Assembly (NCBI GenBank): GCA_963739545.1
Contig: CAVUAT010000014.1
Location: 806,001 to 870,000 of the forward strand
Length of the DNA stretch: 64,000 bases
Direction of reading: 5' to 3'
Origin: CAVUAT01 sp963739545
GTDB lineage: Bacteria > Actinomycetota > Thermoleophilia > Solirubrobacterales > 70-9
The notes under the pieces were generated by a model, which worked only from the letters and a program-made list of their open reading frames with translations, ran no database searches and was not told the origin of the DNA. Every line of letters starts with the position of its first letter. Within the stretch, counting starts at the first letter, position 1. Shown one piece after another: positions 33,039-41,528 of the stretch. The translations under genes were made by a program, and so were the position numbers.

Positions 33039-34026
33039 GCGGCTCGCCGTCGCGCTCGTCGCATTCTGTCTCGCGTTCACCGCGGGCGGCGCGCTGCTCC
33101 TGTGGCCGGCCTCGGACGATGATTCCGAGCCGGCCGTCACGATCTCGGGATCGGAAGGCCAGGTAGCCGCGCCCGAGCCGGAGCCCACGACCTCGGAGGT
33201 CATCGAGGAGCCTCCCCTGATCGCAGGGGAGTTCGCCGTCACTGAGGCGAGCGGGGCCTACGCGGTCAACCCCCGTTTCAAGCAGCCGCCGGGGGCGGGG
33301 CTGCTGTTCGACGTCGACACCGGCGAGGTCCTGTGGGCTAGGCGGCCCGCCGTCCAGCGGCCGATCGCGAGCCTGACGAAGATGATGACCGCCCTGATCA
33401 TCGCCGAGGATCACCGCGCCGTCGAGAGGGTGACGATCAGCGCCAAGGCGCCGGGGGTCGAGGGCTCGCGCATCGGCGTGCTGAAGCCGGGAAGCAAGGT
33501 GCCGCTTCGCGGGCTCTTCCTCGGACTGCTGCTGGTCTCCGGCAACGACGCCGCTGTGGCGCTCGCCGAGCACGACGCCGGCAGCGTGGCGCGCTTCGTC
33601 AGGCGGATGAACCGCCGCGCCGCCGAGCTTGGGCTCACCTGCTCGCGCTTCGCCGGGCCCGCGGGGTTGCAGGACACCGGCAACAGCTCCTGCGCGTACG
33701 ACATCGCCGCGCTCGCCCGCGCCGACCTCGCCAACGACTGGGTCTCTTCAGTGACGTCGCGGCGCGCGGCGGAGGTTCCGTTCCCGACCCAGGGCGGGAC
33801 CCTCTCGCTCGCCAACAACCACTACTTCGTCCAGATCGGGGTGGCGGGCCTGCCGAAGGCCAGGGTGACGGGTGTCAAGACCGGCCTCACCAACGGCGCA
33901 GGCCGCTGCTACGTCACCACCGCCCGCCTCGGCGACCGGCACCTCGGAGTGGTCCTGCTCAATTCCGAGGACCCGATCAGGCAGGTGCCGCAACTGCTGC
34001 GGGCGGGATTCGCGTCTACCGGCTAG
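33028..34026 (+). CDS. D-alanyl-D-alanine carboxypeptidase (PBP5/6-like, S11)
   Basis: Trims stem pentapeptides of peptidoglycan. N-terminal signal anchor (residues 5-27), an acidic linker, then the S11 serine peptidase domain. Active-site motifs: S115-L-T-K118 (SxxK), S171-G-N173 (SxN) and K-T-G in GVKTGLTNGAGRC. About 332 residues, lacking the C-terminal amphipathic domain of enteric PBP5, as in many actinobacterial forms. Overlaps the small membrane gene upstream. Confidence 0.95.
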   Translation: MTGRRLAVALVAFCLAFTAGGALLLWPASDDDSEPAVTISGSEGQVAAPEPEPTTSEVIEEPPLIAGEFAVTEASGAYAVNPRFKQPPGAGLLFDVDTGEVLWARRPAVQRPIASLTKMMTALIIAEDHRAVERVTISAKAPGVEGSRIGVLKPGSKVPLRGLFLGLLLVSGNDAAVALAEHDAGSVARFVRRMNRRAAELGLTCSRFAGPAGLQDTGNSSCAYDIAALARADLANDWVSSVTSRRAAEVPFPTQGGTLSLANNHYFVQIGVAGLPKARVTGVKTGLTNGAGRCYVTTARLGDRHLGVVLLNSEDPIRQVPQLLRAGFASTG

Positions 34027-34097
34027 GGGGCTGAAGCCCTGCCGGACCGCCAGCGGCGCTAGCAACGCGAGCGCGTATTGACGGGTGCAGGGTGCGA

Positions 34098-34131
34098 GTG
34101 TCACATCCGGGGCGTGCCGCGTGTCACACCC
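34098..34131 (+). repeat. Direct repeat in the gap after the carboxypeptidase gene
   Basis: GTGTCACATCC at 34098-34108 recurs as GTGTCACACCC at 34121-34131, 23 bases apart (about two helical turns). The surrounding 34027-34197 holds no gene I can support. The pair could be a regulator site ahead of the small ORF at 34198. Confidence 0.35.
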
Positions 34132-34197
34132 GCGGCGCGCGGCGTCGCCTATGGTCGTTCATATTGGCAGGCACCCTCCAATGAGAGGAGCAAAGTC

Positions 34198-34314
34198 ATG
34201 TTCGGTGGTCTCGCAGTCGGAATCGCGCAGGTCGCTAGGCCCAGTCGCATCGCCCAAGGCCTTCCCCGCGACAGCCAGCGCCGCCGCCGCCCGGTCGTCG
34301 GCCGGCCGCGCTAG
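34198..34314 (+). CDS. Candidate 38-residue ORF with strong ribosome site
   Basis: ATG at 34198 is preceded by GAGAGGAGC at good distance. The product begins MFGGLAVGIAQVARP and ends in an Arg-rich stretch (RRRRPVVGRPR). No family is recognised. It may be the surviving start of a decayed gene, since the following 150 bases contain another gene remnant. Confidence 0.3.
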   Translation: MFGGLAVGIAQVARPSRIAQGLPRDSQRRRRPVVGRPR

Positions 34315-34362
34315 AGACGAAGACGGAGCGGACCCGGCCGGATCGGCCGGACGGGCCCGCGA

Positions 34363-34470
34363 TCAAAGCCCGGCCGCTTCGAGGGCCTGATCGCGGTCGT
34401 AGTAGAAGGCGATTCTGGCGATCTTGTCGCCTGAGATTCGCAGTCCGCGAATGGAGTCAGCAGGACGACT
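34363..34470 (-). pseudogene. Remnant of a SnoaL/NTF2-like protein (C-terminus)
   Basis: On the minus strand the last 30 codons before a TGA at 34363 read GLRISGDKIARIAFYYDRDQ and then ALEAAGL, the typical C-terminal strands and AL-x-AAGL end of SnoaL-like proteins. Upstream of it the frame soon loses any resemblance and no start or full domain exists. It is a fragment, lying beside the DHFR-like gene. Confidence 0.5.
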
Positions 34471-34524
34471 TTCGAACCCGCAGTTCCTGAGAATTCTTCG
34501 ATCTCTCGTTCGCGCTAGACCCCT

Positions 34525-35076
34525 CTACGAAGGCGCGGGCTCGTACCGCATCGCCACCGCGCCTGAGCCGAACTCCAGCCGGCTCACGAGCCTCAAGTCG
34601 ACACGCTTCGACAGCCCCGCGAACAGCGTCGGACCGTGGCCAACCAGCCTCGGCTGCACCACGAACTCGTACTCATCGATCAACCCCAGCTCCGCCAGCG
34701 CCTGCGGGAGCTTCACGCCACCCACGAACAGCCCATTACCTGACTCCCGCTTCAGCTCCCGAACGGCGTCCCCCAGATCCCCACGCACGAGCTCAGCGTT
34801 CCAATCGACCCGGTCCAGGGTGCTCGACACGACGTACTTCTTTGCTGCGTCGATCGTCCGGCCGAATGGTGCCGTCCACACAGGCATCGCTTCCATCTGC
34901 CCCGGCGGCCGCCAGGCTGCCTCCATCATCTCGTAAGTCACCCGGCCGAAGAGGAGAGCATCGGCCTGGTCGATGCTCTTCGTCGCGTGGCGATGCATCT
35001 CTTCGTCCGGGGAACCCACACGGTGATCGCAGCATCCGTCCAACGTGACGTTGATGGAATACCGAAGGGGTCGCAC
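34525..35076 (-). CDS. Dihydrofolate reductase family protein (RibD C-terminal-like)
   Basis: A 183-residue protein with the DHFR/RibD_C pattern: YSINVTLDGC start, DALLFGRVTYEMMEAAW, KKYVVSSTLDRVDW, GNGLFVGGVKLPQALAELGLIDEY and a Pro-rich end. This group is annotated as deaminase-reductase and is probably an NADPH oxidoreductase of unknown substrate, not the cell's folate reductase. The gene and its flank are clearly lower in GC than the rest of the window and lie next to a tRNA-Ala, with a gene remnant on the other side. That suggests acquisition by transfer. Confidence 0.88.
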   Translation of the reverse strand: MRPLRYSINVTLDGCCDHRVGSPDEEMHRHATKSIDQADALLFGRVTYEMMEAAWRPPGQMEAMPVWTAPFGRTIDAAKKYVVSSTLDRVDWNAELVRGDLGDAVRELKRESGNGLFVGGVKLPQALAELGLIDEYEFVVQPRLVGHGPTLFAGLSKRVDLRLVSRLEFGSGAVAMRYEPAPS

Positions 35077-35165
35077 TACGCAAATCTCCCAGCGGTTGCT
35101 GTTGAAGTTGGTCTTTCTATTGGTGGCGCGAGGCTCATGTTCTCTGATTTTTCGTCAAGCATTTG

Positions 35166-35238
35166 TGGAGCCAGCCGGATTCGAACCGGCGGCCTCCGCG
35201 TTGCAAACGCGGCGCTCTACCAACTGAGCTATGGCCCC
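35166..35238 (-). tRNA. tRNA-Ala (anticodon TGC)
   Basis: A complete cloverleaf on the minus strand: GGGGCCA/TGGCTCC acceptor with the G3-U70 pair that defines alanine tRNAs, anticodon loop TTTGCAA in stem CGCG-family pairs, and T arm GCCGG-TTCGAAT-CCGGC. CCA is not encoded. TAGAAT on the minus strand (35253-35248) is a likely -10. Confidence 0.97.
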
Positions 35239-35275
35239 AGCGGTCGAATTCTAGGTCGCTGCGCCATGGGCCTTG

Positions 35276-35297
35276 TGACAGACTCCTCCCGCTGTCA
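35276..35297. promoter_or_regulatory. Inverted repeat upstream of gdhA
   Basis: TGACAG-N10-CTGTCA, a perfect 6-bp dyad with one helical turn between half-site starts plus spacing, lies 25 bases before the gdhA ATG. It could be an operator in the gdhA leader. The supporting evidence is the symmetry alone. Confidence 0.35.
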
Positions 35298-35321
35298 GAG
35301 AGAGCCCTTGAAGGAGGGAGA

Positions 35322-36656
35322 ATGGCGAACGAGGAGCCGACGGACCACTCGCCGACCGCCGTCGAGGACGAGAAGGAGGAGGCTGCCCGCAAGGGCGAGG
35401 CGAAGCCGGCGCAGCAGGCGGAGATGTCGAACCTCGACATCGTCCGGTTCTACTTCGACCGGGCCGTGGAGCGCCTCGAGCTGCCCGACGACCTTCGGGT
35501 CGTGTTCTGGTCGCCCTACCGCGAGGTCACGGTTCAGATCCCCGTCAAGCTCTCCGACGGCAAGGTCCACACCTTCTCGGGCTACCGCATCCAGCACAAC
35601 GGCGCCCGCGGGCCCTACAAGGGCGGCATCCGCTTCCACCCTGAGGTCGACGTCGACGAGGTCCGCGCGCTCGCCTCGTTGATGACCTGGAAGACCGCCG
35701 TCGCCAACGTGCCCTTCGGCGGCGCCAAGGGCGGGGTCAACTGCCCCGCAGACAAGCTGGAGCGCAACGAGGTCCAGGCGATCGCGCGCTCGTTCATGGA
35801 CAAGATCGAAAAGATCCTCGGGCCGACGCGCGACATCCCTGCCCCCGACGTCAACACCGACTCCCAGGTGATGGCCTGGATGATGGACGAGTACGGAAAG
35901 CTCCACGGCCACACGCCCGGGATCGTGACCGGCAAGCCGATCTCGCTCGAGGGCTCGCTCGGCCGCGAGCAGGCGACGGGCCGCGGCTGCGTCTTCATGT
36001 TCCGCGAGGCGGCTCCCCAGGTCGGGCTCAGTCCGGCCGAATCGACCTTCGCGATCCAGGGCTACGGGAACGTCGGCTCGTGGGGGGCGCGCATCATGCA
36101 GCAGCTCGGCTCGAAGATGGTTGGCGCGTCCGACGCCACCGGCGCGATCCAGAGCGAGGCGGGCATCGACGCCGACGATCTCGCCCATCACATCGCCGAG
36201 GGCGGCAAGCTGACCGAGTTCCCCGGCACCGAGGTGATCAGCCCCGACGACCTCGTCGCGCTCGACTGCGATGTGCTCATCCCCGCAGCGCTCGGCGGGA
36301 TGATCCACGAGGGCAACGCCGACAGGATCAAGGCCAAGATGATCATCGAGGGCGCCAACAGCCCGACCACGCCGGCGGCGGACGAGATCCTGAACGCGAA
36401 GGGTGTCTACGTGATCCCCGACGTGATGGCCAACGCCGGCGGCGTCGTCGCCTCCTACTTCGAATGGGTCCAGAACATGCAGCACATGCAGTGGACCGAG
36501 CGCGAGGTCAACGACAAGCTCGGCGGGATGATGCGAAAGGCCTACCGCGACGTCAGCGGCCGCGCCAAGGAGGAGAAGCTCCACCTGCGCGACGCGGCCT
36601 ATCTGGTCGGGATCGAGCGAGTTGTCGAAGCGAGCCGCACGCGAGGTTACATCTAG
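35322..36656 (+). CDS. gdhA: Glutamate dehydrogenase
   Basis: Interconverts glutamate and 2-oxoglutarate. A 444-residue Glu/Leu/Phe/Val dehydrogenase with YRIQHNGARGPYKGGIRFHP, SLMTWKTAVANVPFGGAKGG (catalytic Lys), DIPAPDVNTDSQVMAW, the Rossmann motif FAIQGYGNVGS and PAALGGMI. A 35-residue charged N-terminal extension is unusual. ATG 35322 is preceded by AAGGAGGG. It is separate from the leucine dehydrogenase at 26.7 kb; length and the DVNTDSQ block distinguish them. Confidence 0.96.
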   Translation: MANEEPTDHSPTAVEDEKEEAARKGEAKPAQQAEMSNLDIVRFYFDRAVERLELPDDLRVVFWSPYREVTVQIPVKLSDGKVHTFSGYRIQHNGARGPYKGGIRFHPEVDVDEVRALASLMTWKTAVANVPFGGAKGGVNCPADKLERNEVQAIARSFMDKIEKILGPTRDIPAPDVNTDSQVMAWMMDEYGKLHGHTPGIVTGKPISLEGSLGREQATGRGCVFMFREAAPQVGLSPAESTFAIQGYGNVGSWGARIMQQLGSKMVGASDATGAIQSEAGIDADDLAHHIAEGGKLTEFPGTEVISPDDLVALDCDVLIPAALGGMIHEGNADRIKAKMIIEGANSPTTPAADEILNAKGVYVIPDVMANAGGVVASYFEWVQNMQHMQWTEREVNDKLGGMMRKAYRDVSGRAKEEKLHLRDAAYLVGIERVVEASRTRGYI

Positions 36657-36717
36657 GCGGCGCGGCGGGGGCGCGGTCGCGCGGTCGTCGGCACCGGGTA
36701 GCGCCGCCGTTTAGTGC

Positions 36718-38046
36718 TTACTCGTCGTCCTCGAAGTCGAAGTCCTTCGGCGGGCCCTTCTCGAACCACAGGTCCTCGTCGTCGTCTGACTCCTCGATGA
36801 AGTCTGGCGAGCCAGAGAGGAGGTCCTCCTCCTCGCTCGTGTCCGCCGGCCGCACCTCGGTCGCAGGATGCTCGTCGGAGACGTCGTCATCGAATTGGTC
36901 TTCGGGCGCCGCGTAGCTCTGCTCGTCGGTGGGCGGGCCGAGCTCGTCGAACTCGTCGCTCGGCTCGGCGGGAGGCGCCTCCGCCTCGACGTCGGGCTCC
37001 CCGGGCGCGCTCGGCAGCGGCATGTCGGGCTCGCCCGGGTCGCTCTCGAAGTCGAAGACGCCACTGGGGGGACTCGAGGTGCCAGCCGGCTCGAGCGGCT
37101 CGGACGAGGGCGGGCCCTCGTACTCGATCTCGCTCGAGGGGGGCTCGGGGGCGGGGTGCTCCTCGGTCGCGTGGTGAACTCGCCCGCGGGCGCGGCCGGG
37201 CGGCTCCGAACCGGCCTCGGGCGGAGGCGGCGGAGGATCGGGGACACCGGCGGGCTCGGGCGGCAGCTCGGCCTGCGGCTCGGGCTCGGGCTCGGGCTCG
37301 GGCAGGAGATCGACCTCGTCCGAGGGCGGCGCGTCGGCGACCGGTGCGGGCTCGTTCGGCTCGGGATCGGGCGGCCTCACCATCGTCCCCTCCTCGGGGC
37401 GGGAGGCCTCGGCGCTCTCGGGAGGAGGTGGGGGCGGCTCATGTGCAGCTGCTGCCGGCTCCGGCTCCTCGGCCATCAGGTCGGCGAGGGACTCGGCGGG
37501 CGGAAGGTCGTCCGCGGCAGGGGCCTCGGGCTCGACATTCGGCGCCGATGGCGGCGCCGATGGCGGGGCTGGCGCCTCGGGGGGCGCGGCGGAGCCCTCG
37601 GGGGGCCCCGAGGAAGGATGCTGCGTCGCCTCGGGCAACGGGGCCGGCGCGACGTCGGGGGAGGCCGATGGCGAAGGCGAGGGCTCATCGAAGTCGAACG
37701 GGCCGGAGGCCTCGGGGTCGGCGGGGGGCGTCTCGTCGGCGGCCGGCGGAGCCGCCGGGGGAGCGGGCGCGGAAGCCTGGGGCTCGACGAGGCGCGTCGG
37801 CTCCTCGTCGCCGGCGTCGCCCAGGCCAGAGGGCGGCGGGGTCGCGGGGCCGGGGGCCTCCTCGGAGCTGGGCTCGCCAGGCCCCGGGGGCGCCGCCTGG
37901 CCGAACAGGTCGCCCGCGGCGAAGGGGTCGGGTCGATCGCCCGACCCAAAGGCCGAGTCCTCGAGGGTGCGCACCTCTTCCTCCCGGGCGCCGTGCTGGC
38001 GCTTCAGGTCGAGGTGGTCGCGAATTGCGTCGTCAAGAATGCCCAT
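36718..38046 (-). CDS. Long acidic, Pro-rich disordered protein with conserved ends
   Basis: 442 residues dominated by Pro, Glu, Ala, Asp and Ser, surely disordered. The N-terminal 32 residues form a helix (GILDDAIRDHLDLKRQHGA, then REEEVRTLE). The C-terminus has a compact aromatic motif (EDLWFEKGPPKDFDFEDDE). From memory, both end motifs recur in other high-GC actinobacterial proteins with linkers of varied length. No membrane segment or enzyme motif. Internal Glu-Pro runs (EPEPEPEP) look like slippage-prone expansion. A scaffold or tether joining two partners is an inference. Confidence 0.7.
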   Translation of the reverse strand: MGILDDAIRDHLDLKRQHGAREEEVRTLEDSAFGSGDRPDPFAAGDLFGQAAPPGPGEPSSEEAPGPATPPPSGLGDAGDEEPTRLVEPQASAPAPPAAPPAADETPPADPEASGPFDFDEPSPSPSASPDVAPAPLPEATQHPSSGPPEGSAAPPEAPAPPSAPPSAPNVEPEAPAADDLPPAESLADLMAEEPEPAAAAHEPPPPPPESAEASRPEEGTMVRPPDPEPNEPAPVADAPPSDEVDLLPEPEPEPEPQAELPPEPAGVPDPPPPPPEAGSEPPGRARGRVHHATEEHPAPEPPSSEIEYEGPPSSEPLEPAGTSSPPSGVFDFESDPGEPDMPLPSAPGEPDVEAEAPPAEPSDEFDELGPPTDEQSYAAPEDQFDDDVSDEHPATEVRPADTSEEEDLLSGSPDFIEESDDDEDLWFEKGPPKDFDFEDDE

Positions 38047-38155
38047 CGTGCGCCGATCCGAGGCGTTGAGTTCGAAAGCTTAGAGGCGTGGAGCAAGTTT
38101 GATACCCATAGATGCTGCGGATTCTGCATCGTGGCGACCAGGCACGCACGGAGCC

Positions 38156-39442
38156 TCAGTCACTCGAGGTGCGGACCTGGTCCTTGCCGGCGCGCTTCGC
38201 ACGCAGCAGCGCCTGGTCGGCGGCCTCGATAAGCGCCTCGACGTTCTCCTCGGCCTCGGTCGCGGTCGCCGCTCCGATGCTGACCGTCACGTTCATCGTG
38301 TCGCCGTCGCGCGTCGAGACCGCAGCGTCATGGATGTTGGAGCGCAGGCGCTCGGCCAGCACAAGGGCACCGGGGGCGTCGGTCTCGAGCAGCATCAGAG
38401 CCAGCTCGTCGCCCCCGTAGCGCGCCCCGACGTCGATCGCGCGCGTCGTGTGGCGGACCACCTGGGCGATCTCCTCCAGCACCGCGTCGCCCTGGAGGTG
38501 CCCCATCGTGTCGTTGATCGACTTGAAGTTGTCGATATCCACGATCAGAACCGAGATGTCGTGCCCGAAGCGCCGCGCGCGGGCAAGCTCGACCTCGAGC
38601 ATCTGCAGCATGCGCCGGCGGTTCCAGAGGCCGGTGAGCGGGTCCGTCACCGCCTGTTGCGCGACCTGGGTATGCAGGCCCGTAAGAGTCCGCGCGAGCC
38701 CGTAGGCGAAGATCACGCCGAGGAGCAGGAAGCCCACGAGCAGGGCAGCGGCGGGGCCCCCGATCGCCAGAAAGCCGCCTTCCTTCGCCGGCCCGAGCAG
38801 GAGCAGGCTCTCGCCGTCATCGCTGTCCAGCTCCAGCAGATGCGCCCGGAACTCTCCCTCGCCGGTCTCGAGATCCACCGTCTCGCCCGGCTCGAGCTGG
38901 CCGGTCGGTGCGTTCACCGTCGCGACGAGCGCCTGGTCGTCACGAGAGACCACCAGCTCGCGCTTGGTCAGCCGGCGCACCTGGGACGCGAAGTCGTCGG
39001 CGGTCGTCGTCGAAACGCGCAGCGCCCCGCTGTCGGCGCCCTCGCTGGTCAGAAGCGTCTCTGCGAACGCGATCGCGTCGGTCGGACTCGCTGTCGCGAG
39101 CACGGTGCCGTCGGGCGAGAGCACGTCGACGGCCTCGACGTCCGGATCCCGGTCCACGGCATCCGTCGCGAACTCCTGCAGCGCAGCCTGGTCCGGGCCC
39201 CCCGGCGCGGTCAGCGCCGCCGCGAGCTCGGGGTCGCCGCTCAGCACCTGGGCGAACTCGCCCGCCTCCGCGACCTCGCCCTCGTATATCGCGAGCGCGG
39301 TCTCGAGCCCTGAGGCGAGGCGCGCATCAGCCTTCCCGCGGCGCGAGTCCTCGCTGACGATCAGGAGCATCCCGACCAGCGCAAGGGTCGGCACCAGAGC
39401 GATCAGGATGAAGAAAAGGGCAAGACGCCGTCCGAAGCTCAC
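38156..39442 (-). CDS. Membrane diguanylate cyclase with extracytoplasmic sensor
   Basis: 428 residues: TM helix at about 8-29, a 190-residue outside domain, a second TM helix (LLVGFLLLGVIFAYGLA), then a GGDEF domain that would make cyclic di-GMP. The active site reads ARYGGDELALM, GGDEL instead of GGDEF; the product-inhibition site RAID lies five residues before it. DPLTGLWNRRRML and VLIVDIDNFKSINDTMGH match the family. The outside domain resembles single-Cache sensors by layout only. It is alone on the minus strand before a tRNA. Confidence 0.88.
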   Translation of the reverse strand: MSFGRRLALFFILIALVPTLALVGMLLIVSEDSRRGKADARLASGLETALAIYEGEVAEAGEFAQVLSGDPELAAALTAPGGPDQAALQEFATDAVDRDPDVEAVDVLSPDGTVLATASPTDAIAFAETLLTSEGADSGALRVSTTTADDFASQVRRLTKRELVVSRDDQALVATVNAPTGQLEPGETVDLETGEGEFRAHLLELDSDDGESLLLLGPAKEGGFLAIGGPAAALLVGFLLLGVIFAYGLARTLTGLHTQVAQQAVTDPLTGLWNRRRMLQMLEVELARARRFGHDISVLIVDIDNFKSINDTMGHLQGDAVLEEIAQVVRHTTRAIDVGARYGGDELALMLLETDAPGALVLAERLRSNIHDAAVSTRDGDTMNVTVSIGAATATEAEENVEALIEAADQALLRAKRAGKDQVRTSSD

Positions 39443-39512
39443 CTCGGAGACAGCGTATCCTTGGCCCCGGCTGCGGAGGGATTTCCCGCCCGCGCGGCAA
39501 CATATGTCCCAT

Positions 39513-39771
<259 letters not shown>

Positions 39772-39786
39772 AACGTCGGAGTAGCG

Positions 39787-41355
39787 TCAGGTGCGCTCGG
39801 AGTACGCGGGCTCGGGACCCGGTTCCGCCGGCGGGGCACCGACGGAAGTGGCCTCGCTTCCGTTGCCGTTCGCGCTCGCATCGTTCTCGTCGCCCATCCC
39901 CATCGAGGGCACCGGGGCCGGACGCAGGACGAAGACCGCCACGGCGATCGCGACGGCGATGAGCACGGCGCCGACCAGGTAGGCGAGGTGGTAGCCGGAG
40001 TTGAGCGCGGCGGCGGTGGACTCGCCATCGGCGAGCAGAGAATCGCTGCGATCGGCCGAGAGCGTGGCGAGCACCGCGAGGCCGATTGCGCCACCGACCT
40101 GGACGCTGGTGTTGACGAGGCCCGAGGCGAGCCCGGAGTCGCTCTGCGTGGCGCCTGACATCGCCAGCATCATCAGCGCCGGGAAGGCGAGGCCGGCGCC
40201 CAGGCCGAGCAGGATCATCGGCGGCATCAGGTCGACGAAATAGCTGCCGTCAACGGGAGTCCGGGCGAAGAGCAGCAGGCCGACACCCACCGAGGCGAGC
40301 GCCGGGATCAACACTGACCGGGGGCCGAAGCGCATATTGACCCGGTCGGAGACCTTGAGCGACATCGTCCCCATCGCAAGCGTGGCCGGCAGGAACGCGA
40401 GGCCGACCTCGAGCGGGTCGTAGCCGAGGATGCGCTGCATGTAGAGCGCGCCCATGAAGAACATGCCGAACATGCCCGCGACCGTCAGGGCCTGCACGAT
40501 GTTGGCGCCCGAGACGTTGCGCGAGCGGAAGAGCCGCAGCGGCATCAGCGGGTTCGCGATGCGCGCCTGGCGGGCGACGAACGCGGCGACCAGCCCCAGC
40601 GAGACCAGCCCGAGGACGAGGGTCTGGGGCGAGCCCCAGCCCTGCTCGCTGATCTGAAGGATGTTGTAGACGCCGAGCATCAGGCCGGCGGTGAGCAGTG
40701 CCCCGCCGAGGACGTCGGCGCCCTCGCTCAGGCCGATCCCCTCGTGGTCGTCGACCAGGCGCCTCGCGGCGAGCGCGGTGACGATCCCGATCGGGACGTT
40801 GATGAAGAAGATCCAGTGCCAGTTGATCGCCTCGGTCAGCGCACCGCCCGCGAGCAGGCCGATCGAGCCTCCGGCGGACGCGACGAACCCGAACACGCCG
40901 ATCGCCTTCGCCTGCTCCCGCGGCTCGGGGAACATCGTCACGATCATGCCCAGGATCACCGCCGAGGTGAGCGCGCCGCCGACGCCCTGCACGAAGCGCG
41001 CGCCGATCAGCATCCCCTGGCTCGACGCGAGAGCGCAGAGCACCGAAGCCACGGTGAACAGCGCAAGGCCGTACAGGAAGATCCGGCGCTGGCCGATCAG
41101 GTCGCCGAAGCGGCCCGCGAGCAGCAGGAGCCCGCCGAAGGGGATCATGTAGGCGTTGACCACCCAGGCGAGGTTGCTCTGCGAGAAGCCGAGGTCGTCC
41201 TGGATCGAGGGCAGCGCGACGTTCACGATCGTGCCGTCGACGACGATCATGAGCATTCCCGTGCAGAGCACGTAGAGCGCCAGCCAGCGGCGGCGCTCGT
41301 CGGCGGCGCTCGGGGCGGGTGCGGAAGACTCTGAGGTGGCTGCCTGGGTACTCAC
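39787..41355 (-). CDS. MFS transporter, DHA2 (EmrB/QacA) drug-exporter family
   Basis: 522 residues with 14 predicted membrane helices. Family motifs: LVVDGTIVNVALPSIQ-type motif in helix 1 (MLMIVVDGTIVNVALP), NAYMIPFGGLLLLAGRFGD (motif A in loop 2-3, with the D-rich RFGDLIGQRR), and a motif C-like GGALTEAINWHWIFFINVPIG. An acidic, Pro-rich tail follows the last helix. Proton-coupled export of a small organic compound is likely; the substrate cannot be read from sequence. It sits alone between a gene fragment and metF on the opposite strand. Confidence 0.9.
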   Translation of the reverse strand: MSTQAATSESSAPAPSAADERRRWLALYVLCTGMLMIVVDGTIVNVALPSIQDDLGFSQSNLAWVVNAYMIPFGGLLLLAGRFGDLIGQRRIFLYGLALFTVASVLCALASSQGMLIGARFVQGVGGALTSAVILGMIVTMFPEPREQAKAIGVFGFVASAGGSIGLLAGGALTEAINWHWIFFINVPIGIVTALAARRLVDDHEGIGLSEGADVLGGALLTAGLMLGVYNILQISEQGWGSPQTLVLGLVSLGLVAAFVARQARIANPLMPLRLFRSRNVSGANIVQALTVAGMFGMFFMGALYMQRILGYDPLEVGLAFLPATLAMGTMSLKVSDRVNMRFGPRSVLIPALASVGVGLLLFARTPVDGSYFVDLMPPMILLGLGAGLAFPALMMLAMSGATQSDSGLASGLVNTSVQVGGAIGLAVLATLSADRSDSLLADGESTAAALNSGYHLAYLVGAVLIAVAIAVAVFVLRPAPVPSMGMGDENDASANGNGSEATSVGAPPAEPGPEPAYSERT

Positions 41356-41528
41356 GTTTCTCGCTCCTTCGGCTGGTCGTTGTCGTGGTTGTTCATCCCG
41401 TTGAAACGGACAGCGAGCCGAAAACTCATCGCTTCCGCCTCAAGATAGTGGGGTCGCTCAAGAGCGCCTCGCCAGCGGCGAGCGAGGTGCTGCAGGCGGC
41501 GAGGCGGGCCGCTCTACCATCTGTTCCC

